From NCBI GenBank assembly GCA_934096265.1, contig CAKOLI010000005.1, forward strand, positions 1 to 64,000: a DNA stretch of 64,000 nucleotides. Direction: 5' to 3'. The position numbers were made by a program, and so were the translations under genes. The DNA comes from an uncultured Bacilli bacterium. Lineage in GTDB: Bacteria > Bacillota_I > Bacilli_A > RF39 > UBA660. Position 1 is the first letter of the stretch. Every line of letters begins with the position of its first letter. Under the pieces are notes generated by a model. It was not told where the DNA came from. It searched no databases and saw only the letters and a list, made by a program, of their open reading frames with translations. Below, piece after piece: positions 25,220 to 35,802 of the stretch.

Positions 25220-28200
25220 ATGTTTAAGATAATTAAAAAATATCATATAACACATATATTAATAATTATATCTTTAGTATTACTCTTTTCTTTTGGTATA
25301 GAAGCCTACATTACAACATATGGAGACTATGTAAGTACATTCAATAATCAAAGTGGAATATCTAATGATGTTGTCTATGTAAATGATGCTCAAAGTGATT
25401 ATGATTATTACATGGGATTAAACTATACACACTCTACAGATGGCAAACTACCCACTATGGAAGATAAACATATATATACTGATAATAACCTAGTAGAAGT
25501 AGCCCTAACATATAGAGCAAACGATATAGAACAAGCAAACCAAGCATATGTATCACTAACAGAAAGACAAACAACATATGTATACTATAAAGTATACGCA
25601 ATTAATACAAATAACACAGAAAATAAAGATGATGACTACGTTACTATTGAATTGATAGACAATCCATATACAGATAGACCAACAGATAAAGGCTTCAATG
25701 GATGGATAACCAACTACATATCAGCCCATATAACATATGATAATGATACATATACAAGATATGTAAAAATACCAATAACTTATACCCAAGATAAACCGAA
25801 TAAAATTGAAATAGAACTATATGCTAGTTGGATAGATGCAAATGTACAATACATATCCCAAACATCTACTATCTCAAATGCAATTAACAACTTAAACAAA
25901 AAAGGTCTATTTCAATTATCAGGAAGAAAACCAATATATGAAAGTGTAAGTAACTATTACATTAAACAAACTATAGAACAATATGACAGATATCCAAACG
26001 GAGCTGTAAGCAGTACAGGTGGTAATTTAAGATTTTGGTGTTTTGATGAAAATGGATGCACTTACTACATACGACCAAGCAGTCAAGCATATGATGAAAG
26101 TAATACCTACTACAAACTTGTAAATGGAAATATGACAGAAACAGAAGTTGAAATAACAGGCTATGAAGATTTAGGAAGTATCCCCCTAGATACACCTATA
26201 TATGGATATTTTCGTGAAAAAAACATAGCATACCAATCTTCATACGCAGGATATTACAAAAAAGATGCAACATACCAAACAAGTGGAACATGTAATAAAC
26301 AATCGGGATGTACATATTATGAATTAATTCAATATTATGATGAAGATGGTACAATAGAAACAGCTAAAGAAGATACATCATACTATTACTTAGTAACTAG
26401 AGATACAAACATCATCGTATTAGATACAACCACAACCAATATATGGACAAACGGTCAAAACAAACCATTTACCTTAACTAGCGTACATAATAAAACTAGT
26501 TACATAAACTCTGCTACTTTTGAAATAAACCAAAATACCGTTAATGCATATGATGACATGACAATAGAAAACATAAAAATATATTCAAGAACAACCCGTA
26601 AAAATGGAGAAGTAACTCCAGGAAGTACTAGAGGTAGCATTTTCTATGGTAACTGGCACAATGTTAAACTAGGAAGAGGCATAACAGCATACAGTGCTAC
26701 ATACACAAACTTCGGAAGCATCATTGGAGGTAATACAGCCTCTACTGGAAGTAGCTCCAATTTAACTAAATATAAATTAATAATAGAATCAGGCTACTAT
26801 AACTCTATAGGCCTAACCGCAGGTAGCTATGGAGGAACTATATATACTAACGCAATAGGTATATACGGAAATGATTATGACAGAGTAACTAACAATAATG
26901 ATTTACTAGATATAAGACACTGTGCTTCAGGTAGTTGGGGAGGAACAATATATAGCCAAAGTAATATAGATGTAGCCCTTCATACATATATCAAAAGTGG
27001 TAAATTTGGTTCTAACAAATATGACTACGCAACAGGAATATATGTAGGAGGAAGAAATGGAGGAACACACCACGCACCAAGAAGCATAACTGTAGAAGGA
27101 GGATACATATATAACTTAATCGGAGGCCCCCTAACATCTCAAAACCAATCTGAATATAATGACACATATATATACATAAAAGGAGGCAGTATTGACATCG
27201 TAATCGGAGGTGCAGGAAGAACAGAAACCTACGGTAATCGTATTATCCAAATGAGTGGAGGTCAAGTTAACTACAGTATCTTTGGAGGCTCTAATGGAAT
27301 AACTGGTAGCAATTCCTCTAACGAACAAGGCACCATTGATGGAGATACTCTAGTATATGTAGGAGGCAGTGCCATAGTAGGAGATGAAGAACTAGTAAAC
27401 AATGACACCATAGAAAGCGAATCACAAGTTGAATCTGGCAGTGTCTTTGGAATTGGTAATGGTAAAGCTAACTACGAAAAAATAGGCTCTGCAAACAATT
27501 CTAACGTCATAATAGCAACCGACGCTATAATTAGAAGAAATGTATACGCTGGTGGTAATTATGGTGCAGTAGGTATTAACAGCTCATCTCCAACAAGTAC
27601 AAGTAACATATACATAAAAGGAGGACTAATAAAAGGCTCAGTTTACGGAGGAGGTAACAACAACGGTTCAGGAAGCACAAACGTCAACTCCTCAGTAAAC
27701 ATCGACATGACATCTGGCATCATTAATGGCTCACTATATGGAGGAAGCAATCAACGAGGAATTATATATGGAAGCGTATCTATAAACGTAACAGGTGGTA
27801 TCATTAAAACATCCGTCTACGGAGGAGGCCAAGGTGGATACACCTCAAGTCAAAGCCAAGGTACATTTGTATCCAAAGAAATAGAAGTAACAATAGGAAA
27901 AAGTGATATAACACCAGGCCCAACAATCCATAACAATGTCTACGGAGGCAGTGCCTATGGCTCAGTAAATGGTACAACCAATTCAAGCATAATATCTAAC
28001 TATAATACTAAAGTAAATGTAAATAGTGGTACAGTAGAAGGCTCAGTCTACGGAGGAGGCCAAGGGAATGATACCTATACTCCATACGTAATGGGTAACA
28101 TAGACGTAAACATAAACGGAGGAACAATAAACAATGTCTTTGGAGGAAACGACGCGGCTGGTACCCCAAATGGTTATGTCAAAGTATATCTAAATGGAGG

Positions 28201-31200
28201 AACTGTAAACAATACCTACGGAGGAGGCAATAAAACAGGCATAACTACCACAAACGTATACTTACAAGGAGGCACCTCTACAAACATATATGGAGGTTCT
28301 AACCAAAGTGGCGATGTAGAAGAATCAAACATAATCACTCAAAGTGGTACAGCAGATGCAATTTACGGAGGAAACAACCAAGGAGGTATCACTAACACAA
28401 GCAACATCACAGTAAATGGAGGAACAATCGACACCATCTATGGAGGAGGTAAACTAGCTACTACTAATACAACCAACATAGAATTAAATAAAACTACTAT
28501 AAATAATGTCTATGGAGGAGGAGAAGCTGCAGACGTAAGTACTGGTACAAATATCACACTAAAAGGAAGCACCGTAGGAAATATCTATGGAGGCTCTAAC
28601 CAAAGTGGCACTGTAGAAGAGTCAAACATAATTACTCAAAGTGGTACAGTAAATACAATCTACGGAGGAAACAACCAAGGAGGTACAACCAAAACTACTA
28701 ACATTAAAGTTGACGGTGCTAATATTAATACCATCTATGGAGGAGGAGACAAAGCTAACACCACCACATCAAACATAACCGTAACTTCCACCCAAAATAA
28801 AATTAATAATATCTTTGGAGGAGGAAACGCCGCTTCAGTAGATAAAAGTAACATCACAGTAAATTCAGGCCAAGCAGAAAATATCTATGGAGGTTCTAAC
28901 CAAAGTGGCGACGTAACTAACAGTAACGTAGACATCCTGCAAACAGAAAACAACAATACCACTCAAATAGTGGCAAACGTAACATGGGAGGCAAACGATG
29001 CAGAACCATGGCAAAGTACTACATATAAAACAATAGCCAAAGTAAAAGTAGAATTAACAAATAATACCCAAGCAACCCTAGATACATGGGACCTAACTCT
29101 AAACATACCAGAATCCATACTATTTACTAATTACACAAGCAGTAACATAGACGTAACAGACTCTACATATAAGATTAATCAAGTAAATAAATATTATGGT
29201 AACAATACTATTAGTGCACAAGGTACTCATACTATTGAATTTGAAGTACTTTCCATGATACCAAAAGAAGATTTTGACATTGGCTATATTTTTGAATCAA
29301 CACCATACAAATATAGCGTCCCATTAAAAACATATATTGCTAATATCTACGGAGGAAACAACCAAGGAGGTACTACACAAAATACTGATATATATGTAAA
29401 AGATGCCCTAATAGGAAACATCTATGGAGGAGGAAACGCCGCTCCAAGTGGAAATACCAAAATATACCTAGAAAATAGTACTGTCAAAGATGAAATCTAC
29501 GGAGGAGGAAATCAAGCTAGTGTAAATAACAACACCGATGTAGATATAATAAATGCTACAATAAATGGTAGTATCTTTGGAGGAGGCAATGCTGGTACAG
29601 TAGAAGGAAGCACCAACTTATATATATCAAATACTACCGTACTAGAAAGTGCATACGCAGGTGGAAACGGAATAACCGCTATAGTAAAAGGAAATACATT
29701 AGTAAATATAGATGGCACCTCAAATATAGGTAAACATGTCTTTGGAGGAGGAAACGCCGCTGCAACAGGAAATGAAAATCAAAATACATCAAACAGCATT
29801 GTAAATATCGCAGGAGCTACTATAGATGGCAATGTCTATGGAGGGGCTAACACCTCAGTAATAAACGGATGTGCTAATGTAAATATAGGTATAGATGCCG
29901 TAACAGAATCAAGCCTAATAAAAGGAAATATTGATATAAAAGGAACAGTCTTTGGAGGAGGAGAAGCCAATGCAGGTGGATCACAAATATTTGACTGGAG
30001 CTTTATCAGCGTAACTGATGGTATTAACGTCCTAATAGATGGCAATAATCATGACACATTCAACATAGGAACATCAATCTTTGGTAGTGGTAACGCCTCT
30101 TCAAGCGCAGGAATAAGTAATGTTACAATTAAAAATTATGGAACAATAGATGACTACAAGAAAAACGTCTCTATTCAAAGAGCTACAAACGTAACAATAG
30201 ATAACTCTGCTATCGAATTAGAAGGCATCGCAGACCGTACTAACGAACTATTTTCCGATGTACCATTTACAATCGCAAGAGTAGACGAACTAAAAATAAA
30301 AAATAACACCACACTATTCTTACAAACAAATACTAACCTATTAAAAGCATTTACCAGCCTAGTCGATGTATATGATGAATCTACCAATACTTACAAAGAA
30401 GAAGTAGCTAAAGTAACAATTAATAATGAAACAAACGAAATAAACAGCAACGTCACAAACAGACTATATATATGGGAAAGTAAAAACGTAAACGTCCTAC
30501 TTGACATCGCAGGCACTAGTTATGGAAAAGTAACCGGCATGACCTTCTTTGGAATGTTTAACCATGACAGAAATGGAAATGTAGTAACAGGAATGTATTC
30601 TAAAGACTACACAAACGGAAGTGAAATAAGCAGTAACGTACTAAGTTATTTCTCTGATGGTGCATATGTAATGGGACTACACGCCGTAAATCACGATATT
30701 AAAATAGATGGATTTTATACCAACTATAAAGATGAAAATGACTTTAAACATATTAAAGTAGACTACATAAAACCAACTAGCCTAGGAGACAACTGCTATA
30801 AATGGGTAGTCGGTGCTCCAGTACTAGCTTATGAAATTGAAGACTTAAAAGCCTCAAAATACTCTACCTTAGGAACTGTAGAATTACCATTAATAGACTT
30901 CTCAGACCCAAACACCAAATTCTACATTGAAGGCTTTGCTTATAACGAACTAGACCCAACTATCTCACTAATAGATTCAAAAGATATACCGAGAATTGCT
31001 AGTGATACCACCATCGCGGATACAGTAATGAGCTTAGTTATGGAAAGCAGTAACGTTGGATGGATAACAAAAGGAACTACCACATTCAAAACCGATGGTA
31101 ACATTCCATCGGGGACATTAGAATACGAAAGCGAAAACTCCAACAACATTCCAACATTACTATTCTATCTATATCACTCTAAAAACCTAAATACAACAGC

Positions 31201-32728
31201 AAGATTAGGTAAAGTAAAAATTTCTGTAAGAGTAGAAACACCAATTAACGAAATATCTAGCAAATTCACTGACCTAAACATTATCATTAATCTATCACGT
31301 GCACTGATTAATACAAACGACTACGAAGGTGCTATTACCGCAGGAAAGAAATATGAAATGTTTGCCAACACTGCTACTAACATAACTACTAAAAGTAGCT
31401 TTAGTACATACTTTTCATTATATGTAGAAAGTAATAACTTCTACGCAGAAGGATACCATCGTAGCCTAATATCAAACTATATTCTACCTAAAAACACCAA
31501 AATAACAATGATAGATTATGCCAACAGTGGAGTACCAGAATACTACTACTACATAGTAAGTGAAGAAGATGTAGCCTACGCGGCCATAGAATATAATCAA
31601 TATAACGAAGTATCATATAACCTATCTAAATTCATCAAAATGGGTAGTTCTAATACAGAAAACCACTATAACGATGCACTCGCAAATAGCAATTACTATG
31701 ATAGTACAACCCAAACAGCCACAGAAGAATTTATCTTCATCGTAGACTACAGTGATGCCAACATAACAGAAGACAAAACAAATCTATATTTATTACTAGA
31801 ATTAAGAAACAATAACTCTCAAGTCTTAGTAAGCGTATTAGCTCAACAACAAAACATAATGTATTATAACTTATACTACGGCAGTGATGGCATAATAGAC
31901 ATAGATGCACAGCTAAGTAGCAAGAACTTATATCTAGGTCACAGTACCACCTTAAACGTAACTACTGACTTCATTCAAAGTACAAATCAATCCGTTAATA
32001 TATATGACACAAGTTACTTTGATAAAAAACTCGGTATAAAACTATCAATATATGATGAACACAATAACCAAGTAAGTGGAGCAGACTTACTAGGAGTAAC
32101 ATTTAAATACAGAAATACTACATATCATCCAAGACTTGATGGCACAGTAAGATTTAACTTAGCTCCTAAAGTGGCCAACGTTTCCTCATCAATTGTAATA
32201 GATACAAAAAATAGCAACCTAGCAAGTGGTAAATATACTATAAAAATAGAATCTTTTGCATCTCCAGATGGTATATATTATGGATTAATAGCTTCTGACG
32301 TAGTTGAATTAAATCTAAATATTGTAGATACAATATATGGCTTAAAATCTACCATAAAAGAAGAAATGTTAATTATCGATAAAGATACAGGACTAACATT
32401 ATTTGATAATAATGCCCTAGTAGTAAACTTTGAGTACTCCTCTGGATTAACTAATCCTAATATAAGAGTATCATTATATCGTAGAGACTACCAAGCAATA
32501 ACTACAAATCTATATAACAAAGTAAACTTAAAAGATTACATAACAAATACATATGATGAAACAGATACAGAATATGAGTATTATCTAACAAAGAATCCAA
32601 CATCCTCATTTAACACATACTTCTATTTAAAACCTAACCTAACAACAGGTACCTATAAGCTACAATTTAGCTTATATGATGGAAATGTCTATGTTGGAGA
32701 TGTATACCAATATATAATTATAAAATAA
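25220..32728 (+). CDS. Giant exported YGG-repeat protein with CBM2-like insert
   Basis: This 2,502-residue protein (start ATG 25220 behind AAAGGA; ATG 25202 lacks a site) has an N-terminal hydrophobic signal segment (IISLVLLFSFGIEAYITTYG), a non-repetitive region with Tyr-rich, Cys-containing parts (about 30-640), and a long array of YGG/FGGGN repeats (about 640-1620) expected to form a right-handed beta-solenoid. A beta-sandwich resembling CBM2 (VELTNNTQATLDTWDLTLNI) is inserted near 1240-1370. A beta-rich C-terminal part of about 880 residues follows. There is no LPXTG or hydrophobic tail, so attachment is unclear. It is probably a surface adhesin or matrix protein, last gene of cluster 1, followed by a strong terminator. 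Confidence 0.82.
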   Translation: MFKIIKKYHITHILIIISLVLLFSFGIEAYITTYGDYVSTFNNQSGISNDVVYVNDAQSDYDYYMGLNYTHSTDGKLPTMEDKHIYTDNNLVEVALTYRANDIEQANQAYVSLTERQTTYVYYKVYAINTNNTENKDDDYVTIELIDNPYTDRPTDKGFNGWITNYISAHITYDNDTYTRYVKIPITYTQDKPNKIEIELYASWIDANVQYISQTSTISNAINNLNKKGLFQLSGRKPIYESVSNYYIKQTIEQYDRYPNGAVSSTGGNLRFWCFDENGCTYYIRPSSQAYDESNTYYKLVNGNMTETEVEITGYEDLGSIPLDTPIYGYFREKNIAYQSSYAGYYKKDATYQTSGTCNKQSGCTYYELIQYYDEDGTIETAKEDTSYYYLVTRDTNIIVLDTTTTNIWTNGQNKPFTLTSVHNKTSYINSATFEINQNTVNAYDDMTIENIKIYSRTTRKNGEVTPGSTRGSIFYGNWHNVKLGRGITAYSATYTNFGSIIGGNTASTGSSSNLTKYKLIIESGYYNSIGLTAGSYGGTIYTNAIGIYGNDYDRVTNNNDLLDIRHCASGSWGGTIYSQSNIDVALHTYIKSGKFGSNKYDYATGIYVGGRNGGTHHAPRSITVEGGYIYNLIGGPLTSQNQSEYNDTYIYIKGGSIDIVIGGAGRTETYGNRIIQMSGGQVNYSIFGGSNGITGSNSSNEQGTIDGDTLVYVGGSAIVGDEELVNNDTIESESQVESGSVFGIGNGKANYEKIGSANNSNVIIATDAIIRRNVYAGGNYGAVGINSSSPTSTSNIYIKGGLIKGSVYGGGNNNGSGSTNVNSSVNIDMTSGIINGSLYGGSNQRGIIYGSVSINVTGGIIKTSVYGGGQGGYTSSQSQGTFVSKEIEVTIGKSDITPGPTIHNNVYGGSAYGSVNGTTNSSIISNYNTKVNVNSGTVEGSVYGGGQGNDTYTPYVMGNIDVNINGGTINNVFGGNDAAGTPNGYVKVYLNGGTVNNTYGGGNKTGITTTNVYLQGGTSTNIYGGSNQSGDVEESNIITQSGTADAIYGGNNQGGITNTSNITVNGGTIDTIYGGGKLATTNTTNIELNKTTINNVYGGGEAADVSTGTNITLKGSTVGNIYGGSNQSGTVEESNIITQSGTVNTIYGGNNQGGTTKTTNIKVDGANINTIYGGGDKANTTTSNITVTSTQNKINNIFGGGNAASVDKSNITVNSGQAENIYGGSNQSGDVTNSNVDILQTENNNTTQIVANVTWEANDAEPWQSTTYKTIAKVKVELTNNTQATLDTWDLTLNIPESILFTNYTSSNIDVTDSTYKINQVNKYYGNNTISAQGTHTIEFEVLSMIPKEDFDIGYIFESTPYKYSVPLKTYIANIYGGNNQGGTTQNTDIYVKDALIGNIYGGGNAAPSGNTKIYLENSTVKDEIYGGGNQASVNNNTDVDIINATINGSIFGGGNAGTVEGSTNLYISNTTVLESAYAGGNGITAIVKGNTLVNIDGTSNIGKHVFGGGNAAATGNENQNTSNSIVNIAGATIDGNVYGGANTSVINGCANVNIGIDAVTESSLIKGNIDIKGTVFGGGEANAGGSQIFDWSFISVTDGINVLIDGNNHDTFNIGTSIFGSGNASSSAGISNVTIKNYGTIDDYKKNVSIQRATNVTIDNSAIELEGIADRTNELFSDVPFTIARVDELKIKNNTTLFLQTNTNLLKAFTSLVDVYDESTNTYKEEVAKVTINNETNEINSNVTNRLYIWESKNVNVLLDIAGTSYGKVTGMTFFGMFNHDRNGNVVTGMYSKDYTNGSEISSNVLSYFSDGAYVMGLHAVNHDIKIDGFYTNYKDENDFKHIKVDYIKPTSLGDNCYKWVVGAPVLAYEIEDLKASKYSTLGTVELPLIDFSDPNTKFYIEGFAYNELDPTISLIDSKDIPRIASDTTIADTVMSLVMESSNVGWITKGTTTFKTDGNIPSGTLEYESENSNNIPTLLFYLYHSKNLNTTARLGKVKISVRVETPINEISSKFTDLNIIINLSRALINTNDYEGAITAGKKYEMFANTATNITTKSSFSTYFSLYVESNNFYAEGYHRSLISNYILPKNTKITMIDYANSGVPEYYYYIVSEEDVAYAAIEYNQYNEVSYNLSKFIKMGSSNTENHYNDALANSNYYDSTTQTATEEFIFIVDYSDANITEDKTNLYLLLELRNNNSQVLVSVLAQQQNIMYYNLYYGSDGIIDIDAQLSSKNLYLGHSTTLNVTTDFIQSTNQSVNIYDTSYFDKKLGIKLSIYDEHNNQVSGADLLGVTFKYRNTTYHPRLDGTVRFNLAPKVANVSSSIVIDTKNSNLASGKYTIKIESFASPDGIYYGLIASDVVELNLNIVDTIYGLKSTIKEEMLIIDKDTGLTLFDNNALVVNFEYSSGLTNPNIRVSLYRRDYQAITTNLYNKVNLKDYITNTYDETDTEYEYYLTKNPTSSFNTYFYLKPNLTTGTYKLQFSLYDGNVYVGDVYQYIIIK
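28291..29365 (+). repeat. About 297-nt higher-order repeat inside the giant gene
   Basis: The segment starting TGGAGGTTCTAACCAAAGTGG recurs at 28291, 28588 and 28888 (periods 297 and 300), each a block of three ~33-residue YGG units. In the third copy the expected AACAACCAAGGAGG part at about 28960 is displaced to about 29350 by roughly 390 bases that encode the CBM2-like domain. Confidence 0.85.
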
Positions 32729-32739
32729 ATACTATAGCA

Positions 32740-32777
32740 AACTATTAGTAAGTACATTCTTATTAATAGTTTTTTTA
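32740..32777 (+). terminator. Terminator after cluster 1
   Basis: AACTATTAGTAAG / CTTATTAATAGTT stem with a 6-nt loop followed by T7. Confidence 0.88.
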
Positions 32778-32836
32778 TTAAAAGATGTCTAGTACTTGTA
32801 TAAAAATCCAATTAAGTAGACATTTTTCAAATATTT

Positions 32837-32845
32837 TGTTACAAT
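32837..32845 (+). promoter_or_regulatory. Extended -10 promoter of the middle block
   Basis: TGTTACAAT lies 26 bases before the start at 32871, identical to the elements before prfB and pgk. Confidence 0.5.
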
Positions 32846-32870
32846 AAATATATGAGTAGGAAGTGGTAAA

Positions 32871-33008
32871 ATGTATCAAAACGAACTAGACATAGAAAAA
32901 CAAAGTCATAAAGATTTACTAGAAATGTATAAACTACTAAAAGAGTATACAACCAAATTAGAACACCAATTAGAAGAGTTGAAAAAGGAAATAGAAAAAA
33001 ATGATTGA
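32871..33008 (+). CDS. Small coiled-coil protein, 45 residues
   Basis: ATG 32871 behind AGGAAGTGG opens a 45-codon frame ending in TGA at 33006-33008. The product is almost wholly a charged heptad-type helix (LEHQLEELKKEIEKND at the end). It overlaps the 33001 gene by 8 bases, a coupling arrangement that supports it being real. No family is recognised; it may form a coiled coil with the next protein. Confidence 0.6.
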   Translation: MYQNELDIEKQSHKDLLEMYKLLKEYTTKLEHQLEELKKEIEKND

Positions 33009-34521
33009 AGCACTAACAAAACAAATAAACGTCGACAAAGAAGTTTTAAACATATTACCACAAAATAACATCAAGAATAAAAAAATATACCTATCTAAAT
33101 TAGAAGAAATATTAAATAAATATAAACAATATCAAAACAAAATATATACTGAAATAGAAAAAAGAAATAATATTCTAACAAACATAAATAAAAATAATAA
33201 ACTAGATACCCTAAAAGAAGAAATAGACAAAGTACAAAGCATTATGTATTTATATAATGACTATAAATTCCCAATATCAAAAATGGGTATAGACATTATA
33301 ATATATAACCTAAGCCAATTTAATAAATTAAAAGAAGAAGATATTAATGACAGTATATATAAACTAATAAGCATATACAAAGAAGTAGGTATAGATATTT
33401 CTATAGACAGCTTCAAATATAGCATCTTCGCCTATGAATACATGAAGGTATATCTAAATTATTTAGATAACAAACAATATAATTGCCCTGAAGTAAGCGA
33501 ATGCTTTGAAAAATTATATTGGAAATGTCCTGATTTAATAACTCATCTAAAACTATGCTTTATATCGATATATTATAAAAATATAAAAAAATTTGAAAAA
33601 TACTTAAATGACTTAAAAGAACAAAATACCTTTGATATAAATAATTATTATGAACTAATAAAAACATATGATTTAATAAAAGAAAGTGATATATATATAT
33701 TACTAAATAAATTCATAAACAAAGAGCTAAATATTAAAGACTATCAAGAAGACAAAATAAATAAACTTCTAAGTGAACTAACAGATGATTCTTTAGAAGA
33801 TATATCTGATGATATCCAAAAATTAATATATACATTGAAAGAATACAAAGGATACTTAGATTATCTATTTCTAATCGAAGATATAAACAAACTATATGAA
33901 CAACGTCAAAGCTTCAAAGATTGCTCTAAAAAAACAATAAAAGAAATAACTAAAAAAGAAAAAATCTTATCTAAATATAATAAAACTCTATTCAAAATAT
34001 GGAATAAATTTAATAAAGAAAGAAAAATAAATAAATATAGCATTGCTATAAACGATACATTAAAAGAAATAAATAGTTTATATATAGAATTAGAAGAGAA
34101 CTTGTTTAAAGAGCAAATATATAACTTCCTAAATGACTCATCTACAATACTAGATGTTCTATCATTATGTTACTCTAATTACACATATCTAACAAACACT
34201 ATCAAAGCAAAAGAGGAAACTATCCCAGATACTTCTATTAAGGAAATAAGAAAAAATTTATTTACTCTTATAACAAGCCCATACAATACTATTATAAACA
34301 ACACAACATTTAAAACAACTGAAGATATAAAAACAATAATCAAAGATAAATATAACTTGATTAATATTAAAATAACCCTAAACAACTTAGAAGATAGTTC
34401 TATATTAAATTTTATTAGTCTAATAAACAACATCTTAATATATAAAAACATTACAAATAGTATATTAAAAGTAAATGATATAGAGTTTATCTTAGAATCA
34501 AACGAAATATTACAAAAGTAA
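33001..34521 (+). CDS. Unknown helical/coiled-coil cytoplasmic protein, 506 residues
   Basis: No transmembrane segment or signal peptide is seen. The protein is very rich in Lys, Ile, Asn, Leu and Tyr and seems to be helical throughout, with coiled-coil stretches near 30-75 and 310-345. Residues 150-260 have tetratricopeptide-like helix pairs (YYELIKTYDLIKESDIYILL), but this is weak. It starts within the small coiled-coil gene and is followed by a short terminator. I do not recognise the family. Confidence 0.68.
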   Translation: MIEALTKQINVDKEVLNILPQNNIKNKKIYLSKLEEILNKYKQYQNKIYTEIEKRNNILTNINKNNKLDTLKEEIDKVQSIMYLYNDYKFPISKMGIDIIIYNLSQFNKLKEEDINDSIYKLISIYKEVGIDISIDSFKYSIFAYEYMKVYLNYLDNKQYNCPEVSECFEKLYWKCPDLITHLKLCFISIYYKNIKKFEKYLNDLKEQNTFDINNYYELIKTYDLIKESDIYILLNKFINKELNIKDYQEDKINKLLSELTDDSLEDISDDIQKLIYTLKEYKGYLDYLFLIEDINKLYEQRQSFKDCSKKTIKEITKKEKILSKYNKTLFKIWNKFNKERKINKYSIAINDTLKEINSLYIELEENLFKEQIYNFLNDSSTILDVLSLCYSNYTYLTNTIKAKEETIPDTSIKEIRKNLFTLITSPYNTIINNTTFKTTEDIKTIIKDKYNLINIKITLNNLEDSSILNFISLINNILIYKNITNSILKVNDIEFILESNEILQK

Positions 34522-34538
34522 GCCTTAGGGCTTTTTTT
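34521..34538 (+). terminator. Terminator after the 33001 gene
   Basis: AGCC-TTAG-GGCT hairpin followed by T7, starting at the stop codon. Confidence 0.65.
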
Positions 34539-34551
34539 CTATCTAATTTTT

Positions 34552-34560
34552 TGCTATAAT
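34552..34560 (+). promoter_or_regulatory. Extended -10 promoter of the LemA-like gene
   Basis: TGCTATAAT is a perfect extended -10, 23 bases before the ATG 34583. Followed by AGGAAGGTGA as binding site. Confidence 0.6.
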
Positions 34561-34582
34561 ATAATTATTAGGAAGGTGAATT

Positions 34583-35794
34583 ATGAAAGAGAATGTTAAA
34601 CTAATTATAGGGAGTGTAATATTTTATATAGCTTTAATATTTATATCAGTCTATTTTCTATTAATACCAGGTATTAATAAAATAAATACAGTAAGAAATT
34701 ATAAAGAATTAACTTACGAAGAAAAAACTAAATTAATAGATGAAATTAACACAAAATATACCAATTTAGAAAATGAAGTAAATGATAAATATATAAAATT
34801 AATTAATGAAGTAAACGAAGAATATGACCCTCTTATTGAAGAAATAAATAACAAATACACCGAAGAAGAAAATAACATAGAAGCTAAATATAAAACTAAA
34901 GAAAACGAAATTACTAAAAAAATTAACGATGCCAAAGTAAGAGAAACAAAAGAATTTTTTAAAAATGGACTAAGTGCTAAATATTATAGCATTGGAGAAG
35001 AAATTGAGAGCTTAAACGATGAAAAATATAAATTAACAGAAGAAAAGAAAGAAGAACTAAATAAGTTAAATGAAACCAAACAAAATAAAACTAATCCTTA
35101 CATTACCAAGAAAACATCCGCGATAAGAAATCATGAACTTAATAAAAAAAGTGAACTTAACTTATTAAACACTAACAAAAATAAAGAAATAAATAAAATA
35201 GATAACCAAAAACGTACTAACACAGTTAACAAAAGCATTGGTATACTATTAATTATCCTTAGTATAATATTAATTATTATCCCTATTATATTTATTATCA
35301 AAACATATAACAAACTAACTAAACTAAATAATAATGTTAACTCTAAATGGAGTGACATAGACGTCTTATTAAAACAAAGAAGTGACTTAATACCTAATAT
35401 AGTAGATAGCATTAAAGGATATTCACATCATGAAAAAAATACTCTAACTAGTGTTATTGAAGCAAGAGAAAAAGTAATGAAAGCAAGTAATAAGAAAGAG
35501 GAAATAGATAGCAACAAACACTTAGAAGAAGCTTTAAATAATATATTCTTATTAAATGAAAAATATCCTGACCTAAAAAGTGATAAAAGTTATAATAAAC
35601 TAATAGATAATTTAAAAGAAATAGAAGATAATATATCTATTACTAGAAAAGAATACAACAATAGTGTATTAAAGTATATGAATAACATAGAAGTATTTCC
35701 TTCTAATATAGTTGCAAGCTTATTTAACTTTAAAGAAGAATACTACTTCAAAACTAAAGAAGAAGAAAAAGAAAACGTTAAGGTAAAATTTTAG
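34583..35794 (+). CDS. LemA-like protein with N-terminal TM and coiled-coil extension
   Basis: Residues about 215-400 match LemA: a transmembrane helix, then YNKLTKLNNNVNSKWSDIDV, LKQRSDLIPNIVDSIKGYSH, EKYPDLKS and NNIEVFPSNIVASLFNF. Ordinary LemA proteins are about 185-190 residues and start at this point. Here an extra N-terminal half contains its own transmembrane helix (about 7-30) and a long charged coiled coil (about 45-210). The coiled coil is thus flanked by two membrane helices and is probably extracellular (inference). LemA's function is unclear. A membrane protein gene follows 8 bases later. Confidence 0.82.
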   Translation: MKENVKLIIGSVIFYIALIFISVYFLLIPGINKINTVRNYKELTYEEKTKLIDEINTKYTNLENEVNDKYIKLINEVNEEYDPLIEEINNKYTEEENNIEAKYKTKENEITKKINDAKVRETKEFFKNGLSAKYYSIGEEIESLNDEKYKLTEEKKEELNKLNETKQNKTNPYITKKTSAIRNHELNKKSELNLLNTNKNKEINKIDNQKRTNTVNKSIGILLIILSIILIIIPIIFIIKTYNKLTKLNNNVNSKWSDIDVLLKQRSDLIPNIVDSIKGYSHHEKNTLTSVIEAREKVMKASNKKEEIDSNKHLEEALNNIFLLNEKYPDLKSDKSYNKLIDNLKEIEDNISITRKEYNNSVLKYMNNIEVFPSNIVASLFNFKEEYYFKTKEEEKENVKVKF

Positions 35795-35802
35795 GAGTTA
35801 TT

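Noticed and set aside
27600..30100. Regular repeats that might be a CRISPR or tandem DNA array
   Set aside because: They are in-frame protein repeats (YGG units) of one long gene with codon variation, without unique spacers.
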